Shown here: positions 6,799-12,785 of the stretch, piece after piece
Layout: the number at the start of each line of letters is the position of its first letter
Position numbering within the stretch: the stretch's first letter is position 1
NCBI GenBank assembly: GCA_030684755.1
Contig: JAUXXN010000269.1
Coordinates: forward strand, 1 to 12,785
Direction of reading: 5' to 3'
Length of the DNA stretch: 12,785 nucleotides
Origin: Hydrogenophaga sp.
GTDB lineage: Bacteria; Pseudomonadota; Gammaproteobacteria; Burkholderiales; Burkholderiaceae_C
Translations under genes and position numbers: made by a program
Notes under the pieces: generated by a model
What the model saw: only the letters and a program-made list of their open reading frames with translations
Database searches by the model: none
What the model was told of the DNA's origin: nothing

Positions 6799-7296
6799 AT
6801 GAACATCCGTCCCAACCTCAAACGCCGCCAGACCATGAAACTGCTGTCTCTGCTTGGCCTGGGCTCGCAGGCCATCACGCCCCTTGCCCAAGCGGTGGCC
6901 GCCACCAACCCCTGGAAGCTCAGCGCTGCCGAGTGGAAAAAGCGCCTGACGCCCGCCCAGTTTCATGTGTTGCGCGAGGAAGGCACCGAGCGCCCTGGCA
7001 GCAGCCCGCTCAACGCCGAGAAGCGCAAGGGCACCTACCACTGCGCCGGTTGCGATCTGCCGCTGTTCTCGTCCGACACCAAGTACGAGAGCGGCACCGG
7101 CTGGCCGAGCTTTCACACGCCGCTGGCCGGCGCACTGGGCACCAAAACCGACTTCAAGGCGATCTTTCCACGCACCGAATACCACTGCGTGCGCTGCGAT
7201 GGCCACCAGGGCCACGTGTTCAACGACGGCCCCAAGCCCAGCGGCAAGCGCTACTGCAACAACGGCGTGGCGCTCACCTTCAAGGCGGCCGCATGA
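6799..7296 (+). CDS. msrB: Exported peptide-methionine (R)-S-oxide reductase MsrB
   Basis: This 165-residue protein reduces the R form of methionine sulfoxide in oxidised proteins. The catalytic cysteine is C153 in KRYCNN. Structural zinc would be held by C82/C85 (HCAGC) and C130/C133 (HCVRC). The substrate-site segment TGWPSF lies at 100-105, and GHVFNDGP at 138-145. The N-terminus KRRQTMKLLSLLGLG followed by a hydrophobic stretch to AVAA (about residue 35) looks like an export signal, with the Arg pair suggestive of Tat. Starting at 6835 instead would keep the hydrophobic segment but lose the Arg pair. It overlaps msrA by ATGA, so the two are translationally coupled and probably serve as a periplasmic repair pair. 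Confidence 0.94.
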   Translation: MNIRPNLKRRQTMKLLSLLGLGSQAITPLAQAVAATNPWKLSAAEWKKRLTPAQFHVLREEGTERPGSSPLNAEKRKGTYHCAGCDLPLFSSDTKYESGTGWPSFHTPLAGALGTKTDFKAIFPRTEYHCVRCDGHQGHVFNDGPKPSGKRYCNNGVALTFKAAA

Positions 7297-7904
7297 ACGC
7301 GCGCTGGCAGAGCGGCCTGCTGGCCGTGTTCACGGGCGCGGTCTTGCTCAGCGGCGCTGCCGACGCCCAGACGGCGCCCGCCACGGCCAAGGCCACGTTC
7401 GCGGGCGGCTGTTTCTGGTGCGTGGAGGCCGACTTCGACAAGGTGCCCGGTGTGATCTCCACCACCTCGGGCTACATCGGCGGCACGCTGGCCAACCCCA
7501 CTTACCAGCAGGTCACACGCAACAACACCGGCCACGCCGAGGCGGTGGAGATCGTGTTTGACCCGGCCAAGGTGAGCTACGCCAGCCTGGTGGAGAAGTT
7601 CTGGCGCACCATCGACCCGACCACCAAGGACCGCCAGTTCTGCGACACCGGCAACCCATACCGCTCGGCGATCTTCACCCACGACACCGCGCAGGCGGAG
7701 GTGGTGAAACGCTCACTGGCCGCGTTGCAGAAAAGCAAGCCTTTCAAGGAACCGATCGTCACCGAGATCGTGCCCGCCACCCAGTTTTATGTGGCCGAGG
7801 ACTACCACCAAGACTACTACCTGAAGAACCCGATCCGGTACAACCACTACCGCACCCGTTGCGGACGCGATGCGCGGCTGGAGCAGTTGTGGGGTAAGCC
7901 GTAG
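7293..7904 (+). CDS. msrA: Exported peptide-methionine (S)-S-oxide reductase MsrA
   Basis: This 203-residue protein reduces the S form of methionine sulfoxide. The active-site motif GCFWC is at 39-43 with catalytic C40. C190 near the C-terminus (TRCGRD) is a candidate resolving cysteine. Other family hallmarks are TTSGYIGG at 57-64, GHAEAVEIVFDP at 80-91 and AEDYHQDYY at 168-176. Residues 1-25 (hydrophobic core ending SGAADA) look like a Sec signal peptide with cleavage near Ala25, indicating periplasmic action beside MsrB. The start overlaps the msrB stop. The stop lies two bases from the convergent res stop, with no clear terminator between them. Confidence 0.95.
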   Translation: MNARWQSGLLAVFTGAVLLSGAADAQTAPATAKATFAGGCFWCVEADFDKVPGVISTTSGYIGGTLANPTYQQVTRNNTGHAEAVEIVFDPAKVSYASLVEKFWRTIDPTTKDRQFCDTGNPYRSAIFTHDTAQAEVVKRSLAALQKSKPFKEPIVTEIVPATQFYVAEDYHQDYYLKNPIRYNHYRTRCGRDARLEQLWGKP

Positions 7905-7906
7905 GC

Positions 7907-10900
7907 TCAGAGCACGGCTGAAAAATAGCGGTGCTCCAGCGTGCCGCGCCAATCGCCCTCAAACACCAAATCGCACACCACCTCGGTGTGGTCTTGGTTT
8001 TCAAGCGTTAGCTCGCCCACTTGCGAAAACCGTTCGTCTTTGAACGCCTGCGTCAACCGCGCCAGCAGCGCCTGCTTGTAGCTGGTGTCGGCGTTGCCTT
8101 CCAACTGCAAGCCTTTGGTTTCCATGACCACGGTGCGCGTTTGCCCGTTGTGGTTGACCACGCCAAACACAAAATCGGGGTACACCTTGTGGCGCTTCCA
8201 GCCTTGCAGGCCGTACTGCGTGCGTGCCACGTTGCGGTGCCACCAGCGCAGCGCCGCCTTTTGATCCAAGTAGCCCGCAAACGCCAATTCCAGGTCGTTC
8301 ATATCGGGCGTGTGCAAAGCGGGCTCCAGCAGGCTCTTCTCTACAGCGCGTGCGTCCGGTCGTTGCAACACAGGCGGATGGCTGGCCAACAGCAGTTCTT
8401 CCGAATGTGGTAGTTCGTAGTCCATTGCGTCTGCCCGCAAAGAGAACTGCACCAAGCCCGCGTCCACCAGTTGGTTAAACACCGCTTGCGCCAGGCGGTC
8501 GCGCTCTTTTTCGATGTCGATGCGCAAACGCTCGGTGAGCGAGGACACCGAACGGGCCAGCACAGATTCCGCCATACCCTGTTGCTGCAGCCGCACGACC
8601 ACCCGGTCCACCCAATCCCAAACCAGCCAGGCATTGGGTGCCAGGTCCAGCAAGGCCCGCACCATGCGGGCGCGGTCCAGCGTTTCCGGCTGCGCCGGGT
8701 CTTGGGTTTGCTGGGCGTGCGCATGCCGCGACAAGATGGACAGATCAATCGTCAAGTGCTGCGCCCCTCCCATCTGCGTATCGGGCGCCCAGGCTGTGGC
8801 CAGTGCGTCCACATTCAATGCAGCCCAGTCCAGCCGCGACAACACATCGCTTTCGTACACCAGCTCGCGCCGCGCCGCGCCCGGCTCGGCCCAGGTCACC
8901 TTGGGCACAAAAATGCGCAGCGCTGCCAGGTTGGCACGGCGCTTTAACGGAACGCGCTGTTGCGTTTTTTCTGTGGCCACCGCATCGCCATGCACCGCCA
9001 CAGCCAAGTCGCCCATGCCCTCGCCTTCCAGCGATTTTTTAATGGACTTCACCACGTCCGATGTCTTCGCATCAAAGCACTGCACATAGCAGGCGTCCAG
9101 CGCATCGCGTCCGGTTTTGGTGACGTGCGGCAAACGCAAAATGCGCCCCACCAGTTGCGTCATGGCCGCCGGGTTGCGGCCCGCTGCCAGCGCACTGAGC
9201 ACATAGGCAAACGGGCAATCCCAGCCCTCTTGCAAAGCCTGTTTGGTGATGATGGCGCGCACCTCGCACTGCGGCGACATCAGGTCGATGTTCTCGGGCT
9301 GCTTCAGCTCGTCTTTTTCCGAGGTTTTAATGGCAATTTGGCGTTCGTTCAAACCCAGTTGCAGCAAATAAGCCTTAGCGTCTTCGGCATGGATGAAACC
9401 CGCATCGCGCATATCGGCCCCGGTGCGCTCCACCTGCACCAGCAAGATGGGCCGTATGTAGCGCGCCGTCTCGGCCTGCAAGGCGTCGGCCTCGCGCTGC
9501 AAGGCGTCCAACTGGTGCAGCGAAGCGGCCAGGCAAGCCTGCCAGTCGGCCCAGCGCCGCACCTCCACATGAATGGGCAGCTTGATCATCTCCGCCTCGT
9601 CCAGGTCGGTGCCGCGCACATCCACCAAAATATTCGATCCCCGCCCCTTGGCCGACGCCACACGCGGCGTAGCCGACAGCTCCAACATGAACGACGGGTT
9701 GAAACCGTCCAGCGTAGACAGCGCATTTTCTGAATACGCGTGGTGCCCTTCGTCGATCACCACCATGGGCCGCAGCAAGCGCATCACATTGCCCAGCGAG
9801 CTTTTGACGATGGAGCCTTTTTGCGCCCGCACTTGTTCCGCACTCTGCCAAGGGCTGCCGTAGGCGTCCAGGTTGGGCACCTGCTGCAACAGCGCCCAGT
9901 GCGCCTCGATGTCGTCCTCTCGCGGCAGAAAGCCCAGCACATTGCCCCGGTCGCGGAAGAAGCGCAGCGTTTCTTTGCTCTGCCGCGCTGCGGACTGCAA
10001 CATCAGCACCATCACGCACAGGTGCGACGCCACATCCAGGCGGCTCAGTGGCGAGTTTTTTTCCAAAATCTTCACCCGCCCCGCGCCCGCCACGTTCAGC
10101 ATTTGGCGGTACGGGTGGTCGCGGTCGCTCAGGGTTTTGAGCGTCTGGCGGTAAATGGCTTCGTTGGGCACCACCCACAGCACCAGCCCGGTGTGCTGGT
10201 TCAGGTAAGCGCTGAACACACGCGCCACGCTGGCAGCGGCCAGCAGCGTTTTGCCGCCACCGGTGGGCACCTTCAGGCACACATTGGGAATGGCGCGGCC
10301 CGCGCCGTCGAAGCGGCTGGAATACGGCTGGTCCCTGAACGCTGGCGGCAACACATGGGCTTTGCCGAGGGCAGCCCAGGCCTTCTTGGGAAAGTCCGCA
10401 GCCTCACGGGCCAGGTCTTCCATACCTTCCATCGCGCGCAGCGCAGCCGCTGCTTGCACCGCCTGCGCCTGGTGCTTTTTCAACCCGTCCAGGTAACGCG
10501 CCAACTGCTTCAGCACAGTTGACTGAAACCCTTTCATCTGGGTGCCACCCAGTTCTTCCACGTTGGCAGCGTGCCGGACAGGCTCCCACAAAACCACGCG
10601 CTGGGACCGGATCTGGGTTCTGAATTCGTCACCCAACGGTCCTTGCCACCACGCGCTGTCCAATGCATACACGATAGGCAAGCCCTGCAAAGCTTCTGAA
10701 AAGGCTGCCGCCTCGCGTGCCGTCCATTCAGGCGCATCGGCAACCAGATCAATGTCAGAGCGGGCGCGCTGGGTGCCCTGCGCGCGCGACCCGAACAACC
10801 ACAAGCGCTGCAAGCCCGGCGTGCGCTCGCACAGGCTGCGGATTTCCGCCAGGCTGTGCGGTTCAATGCCGTGGTCAACGGCGTGTGCAGGCAGACCCAA

Positions 10901-10912
10901 TGACTCACTCAT
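7907..10912 (-). CDS. res: Type III restriction endonuclease Res subunit with N-terminal minimal nucleotidyltransferase (MNT) fusion
   Basis: The protein has 1001 residues. Residues 1-112 form an MNT domain resembling HI0073/MntA-type proteins: LFGSRAQG with GS at 41-42 and DID at 53-55 fits GSX10DXD exactly, and the domain ends in a VVLWE strand. From M126 the usual type III Res begins: Walker A VPTGGGKT at 215-222, DEGH at 387-390, SATP at 413-416, a QLVGRILRLPH motif VI, and a C-terminal PD-(D/E)XK nuclease with P912-D913, E931 and K933. All look intact. The fused start is well supported by AAGGAG at 10920-10925, seven bases before the ATG, and by an 8-base overlap with the HEPN gene. Res and Mod would form an ATP-dependent enzyme that cuts unmodified DNA. 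The extra domain may AMPylate the adjacent HEPN protein. M126 (10537) is a possible internal start. Confidence 0.93.
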   Translation of the reverse strand: MSESLGLPAHAVDHGIEPHSLAEIRSLCERTPGLQRLWLFGSRAQGTQRARSDIDLVADAPEWTAREAAAFSEALQGLPIVYALDSAWWQGPLGDEFRTQIRSQRVVLWEPVRHAANVEELGGTQMKGFQSTVLKQLARYLDGLKKHQAQAVQAAAALRAMEGMEDLAREAADFPKKAWAALGKAHVLPPAFRDQPYSSRFDGAGRAIPNVCLKVPTGGGKTLLAAASVARVFSAYLNQHTGLVLWVVPNEAIYRQTLKTLSDRDHPYRQMLNVAGAGRVKILEKNSPLSRLDVASHLCVMVLMLQSAARQSKETLRFFRDRGNVLGFLPREDDIEAHWALLQQVPNLDAYGSPWQSAEQVRAQKGSIVKSSLGNVMRLLRPMVVIDEGHHAYSENALSTLDGFNPSFMLELSATPRVASAKGRGSNILVDVRGTDLDEAEMIKLPIHVEVRRWADWQACLAASLHQLDALQREADALQAETARYIRPILLVQVERTGADMRDAGFIHAEDAKAYLLQLGLNERQIAIKTSEKDELKQPENIDLMSPQCEVRAIITKQALQEGWDCPFAYVLSALAAGRNPAAMTQLVGRILRLPHVTKTGRDALDACYVQCFDAKTSDVVKSIKKSLEGEGMGDLAVAVHGDAVATEKTQQRVPLKRRANLAALRIFVPKVTWAEPGAARRELVYESDVLSRLDWAALNVDALATAWAPDTQMGGAQHLTIDLSILSRHAHAQQTQDPAQPETLDRARMVRALLDLAPNAWLVWDWVDRVVVRLQQQGMAESVLARSVSSLTERLRIDIEKERDRLAQAVFNQLVDAGLVQFSLRADAMDYELPHSEELLLASHPPVLQRPDARAVEKSLLEPALHTPDMNDLELAFAGYLDQKAALRWWHRNVARTQYGLQGWKRHKVYPDFVFGVVNHNGQTRTVVMETKGLQLEGNADTSYKQALLARLTQAFKDERFSQVGELTLENQDHTEVVCDLVFEGDWRGTLEHRYFSAVL

Positions 10913-11300
10913 CAGCCCGCTCCTTGAGCACCTTCAGCAAGTCATCCAGCAAGCCCAGCGCGCTACCGCGAGCGAAAGCCGCCACTTGGCGCGCCAACGC
11001 TTGGTCGTAGGTGTGGGCGGTCTGGTTGCGCGCCTTGCGCATGGCGCCCCAACCGGCTTCATCCACGATCAGGCGTTGTTTGAACGCCTGCGGAATCACC
11101 GCATAGGCTGCCTCGTCCACATCGATACCGCGTGCCCGCAACCACCGGTAAGCCGCCTTCCAGCCTGCTTCAAAACTGAACTCGAAGCGTTTGATCATGG
11201 AGTCGCGCACGATGTCGTCCTCGGGCAGCGCCACCACTTCCCGCAGCCGGTCCAGCGCCTGTTCAAAGTGCTGCAGCGCCAGCGCAAAACGTTTGTCCAT
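10905..11300 (-). CDS. HEPN/HI0074-family protein (nucleotidyltransferase substrate-binding), RX4HXY toxin-like
   Basis: This is a 131-residue all-helical protein of the HI0074 (PF08780) type. The family pattern SMIKRFEFSFEAGWK lies at 34-48. The HEPN motif R91-NQTA-H96-T-Y98 is an exact RX4HXY. In characterised HEPN/MNT pairs the R and H are RNase residues, and the Tyr is AMPylated by the partner nucleotidyltransferase, silencing the toxin. The start at 11300 is chosen because GGGAG lies seven bases upstream (11308-11312). The ATG is one base from the mod stop, and its own end overlaps the res start by eight bases, so mod, HEPN and res are translated as a coupled unit. The expected separate MNT gene is missing, because that domain is fused to Res. 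It may be non-toxic, since HI0074 members vary. Confidence 0.88.
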   Translation of the reverse strand: MDKRFALALQHFEQALDRLREVVALPEDDIVRDSMIKRFEFSFEAGWKAAYRWLRARGIDVDEAAYAVIPQAFKQRLIVDEAGWGAMRKARNQTAHTYDQALARQVAAFARGSALGLLDDLLKVLKERADE

Positions 11301-11301
11301 C

Positions 11302-12785
11302 TCAGCTCTCCCGGTACAACGCAAACGGCAGCGGCGCGTAGTCCACGCCGTGTTCTTGCAACTGGCGGTTGCTCAGGTACTTGGCCGGGGCAAACACCAG
11401 GTGGCGCAGCGGCTTGCGCTCGCGCTGGGCGTCGTGCGCCTTGCCCCAGGCTTGAAACTGCTTGGCCAAGCTGAGCGTGAGCGCGGCTTCGGGGCTCTTC
11501 AAGAAATGCAGCGCGGGCTGGTAGACCAGCCACACATGGCTGTCTTTGGCCTCGCCCAGGTACCAAGCGGGCACATTCTTGGGTGTAGGCGGCAACACGC
11601 CGCCGGTGGCGGTGTAAAACAGCCAAGCGCCCAGCGCGTCAAACGCGGGCAGGCTCTCGCCGCTGAGCAGCTTGTCTAAGTCCACCGGCTCGCCCAGTGT
11701 GCAATAGGTGAAGCTGCCACCCAGGCCCGGCGCCATTTCAGAAATGCGGCGCACGCCTTCCACGCGCAAAACCCCGTCGTCGATCTTGGTTTCTATTTTG
11801 TCGAAGCGCTTTCTCTTTTGCGGGTCCGCTGGGCGCAGCGGGGCTGGGGCGCCCGGCTCCATGTCCCCCGCCCGCTGCGCGGGCTCCTCCTTGACTTGCG
11901 CCGAAAGCCCCAGCCCCGCTGCGCCCAGCTCCATTTGTGGCGTGTCGGCGCCCAAGCCCTCCTGTGCCTTGATGGCTTCGATCTTGGCCAGCCATTCGGC
12001 GGCTTTCTTGAACTGGGTGAGGGTGATTTTTTCTTCCAGCAGCGTCTCGCGCTGGTTGCCTTCCCAGGCGTAACCCTGGATGGCGCGGCGCACGCGCTCT
12101 GCCGTCAGGCGGTCGGCGTAGTCCTCGCCCTCAATCAGGATGAACTTGCGGTTGCCGCCGTCCTTGGCGTTGGCTTTGAGCACGGCGTGGGCCGTGGTGC
12201 CGGAACCGGCGAAGCTGTCGAGGATGAGGGTGTCTTTTAAACTGGCGACTTCTAGAACGCGCTCGATCAAGGCCACGGGTTTGGGTGTGATGGTGGTGTC
12301 GTCGCCTTTGAGCAAACCCATTTCGATGAGCGTTTTTTTGGCGTCTTGGGTATGGCCCACTTCGTCGTAAAACCAGAGGGTTTGGGGAACGCGCCCCTGC
12401 TTTACCTCGCTTAAAAATCGCTTCACTGACGGCATGCTGTTGCCGTCTGCACCCCACCAGATGCGATTGTCGGCATCCAATTCCAAAAGCTTGGATTTTT
12501 TGACAGTCCAATACCGTCCTGGTGGAGGCCCATCAATGACACGGCCTCCTGGGCACTTGATGGCATAAGTGCCTTCGCTATAAAAATTACGCGCCGAAAG
12601 ATCGCTGGGCTTCCATGCTTTCCGGTGGTCATTGTCTGGATTGGTATAGGCAGCATCCTGCTCTTCTGTTCTTGCTAGCAAGCCTGGACGCCAAAGATGT
12701 CGATTCTTGGCCACTACCAGCAAATGATCGTGATCTTCACTGAAAAACTGAGCAGTATTTTTCGGCGAGTAATTCTTCTGCCAAA
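11302..12785 (-). CDS. mod: Type III DNA methyltransferase Mod subunit, N-terminus outside the window
   Basis: About 493 C-terminal residues are visible, and the frame stays open to the window edge. The SAM-binding motif FAGSGTT lies within LDSFAGSGTTAHAV (12181-12222), preceded by PKPV and followed by the GGNRKFILIE segment. Upstream are YTNPDNDHRKAW, a CPGGR segment and the IWWGADG...KRFLSEV region typical of Mod after the target-recognition part. The catalytic DPPY motif, expected nearer the N-terminus in this class, lies beyond 12785. The C-terminal extension (SFTYCTLGEPVDLD...GAWLFYTATGG) is also family-typical. Mod recognises the site and methylates adenine to protect self DNA. Its stop is one base from the HEPN ATG. 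A palindromic DNA element adds roughly 35 low-complexity residues in the middle. Confidence 0.93.
   Translation of the reverse strand, partial: WQKNYSPKNTAQFFSEDHDHLLVVAKNRHLWRPGLLARTEEQDAAYTNPDNDHRKAWKPSDLSARNFYSEGTYAIKCPGGRVIDGPPPGRYWTVKKSKLLELDADNRIWWGADGNSMPSVKRFLSEVKQGRVPQTLWFYDEVGHTQDAKKTLIEMGLLKGDDTTITPKPVALIERVLEVASLKDTLILDSFAGSGTTAHAVLKANAKDGGNRKFILIEGEDYADRLTAERVRRAIQGYAWEGNQRETLLEEKITLTQFKKAAEWLAKIEAIKAQEGLGADTPQMELGAAGLGLSAQVKEEPAQRAGDMEPGAPAPLRPADPQKRKRFDKIETKIDDGVLRVEGVRRISEMAPGLGGSFTYCTLGEPVDLDKLLSGESLPAFDALGAWLFYTATGGVLPPTPKNVPAWYLGEAKDSHVWLVYQPALHFLKSPEAALTLSLAKQFQAWGKAHDAQRERKPLRHLVFAPAKYLSNRQLQEHGVDYAPLPFALYRES
11828..11929. repeat. Palindromic repeat element in frame inside mod
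   Basis: Arms 11828-11850 and 11907-11929 are perfect 23-bp inverted repeats. The 56-bp centre contains a second small inverted repeat (GCCCGC, then TGC, then GCGGGC). On the mod strand it encodes an Ala/Pro/Gly-rich stretch (for example PGAPAPLRPAD) lying between the KEEPAQRAG region and the RKRFDKIETK segment, with no stop. Its 102-bp length is a multiple of three. The look is that of a mobile REP/MITE-like repeat that landed in a permissive linker. Confidence 0.75.

Noticed and set aside
7897..7919. Inverted repeat AGCCGT/ACGGCT between msrA and res as a bidirectional terminator
   Set aside because: Only a 6-bp stem with an 11-base loop and no proper T-tract on the plus strand; too weak to call.
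8960..10522. Long plus-strand ORFs opposite res
   Set aside because: Shadow frames of GC-rich coding DNA; Res on the other strand is continuous and has all catalytic motifs.
1..12785. CRISPR array, tRNA, rRNA or attachment site
   Set aside because: No regularly spaced repeats, cloverleaf-like sequence, rRNA segment or tRNA-end direct repeats were seen by eye in the window.

Overview
The window joins a GC-rich bacterial chromosome to a short AT-rich accessory segment. Protein style and gene content (DbpA, an exported MsrB/MsrA pair, a RIO-type kinase) suggest a beta-proteobacterium, perhaps Comamonadaceae. This is an inference from overall appearance, with no database support.

Region 1 (1-2343, minus strand, clearly AT-rich) looks like a compact RiPP-type peptide cassette. 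A near-consensus sigma70 promoter (2247-2275) drives an unlisted 30-residue ORF with a good ribosome binding site (2124-2216). A perfect 16-bp inverted repeat follows, then a radical SAM/SPASM peptide maturase (723-2048), then a translationally coupled protein resembling the YqcI/YcgG family (34-726). A further gene may begin at the window edge. The peptide ends in Cys-Lys-Leu-Gln-Ser-Gly-Tyr-Ala-Arg and is the likely substrate.

Region 2 (2344-3552) is a complete IS5-family insertion sequence with imperfect terminal inverted repeats and an intact DDE transposase. It lies exactly at the compositional boundary.

Region 3 (3553-7904) is ordinary GC-rich chromosome: RNA helicase dbpA, a small HMA-fold protein without metal-binding cysteines, a small four-cysteine protein, a RIO-like kinase, and msrB and msrA, both with export-signal-like N-termini and overlapping ATGA.

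Region 4 (7907-12785, minus strand) is a type III restriction-modification operon with an unusual insertion. The order is mod (N-terminus outside the window), a HEPN/HI0074-family protein with an RX4HXY motif, and a Res subunit whose N-terminus is fused to a minimal nucleotidyltransferase with a GSX10DXD motif. The HEPN/MNT toxin-antitoxin-like pair is thus built into the restriction operon, with the putative antitoxin covalently part of the restriction subunit. This fusion and the peptide cassette are the two most interesting items. A roughly 100-bp palindromic element also appears to lie in frame inside mod.
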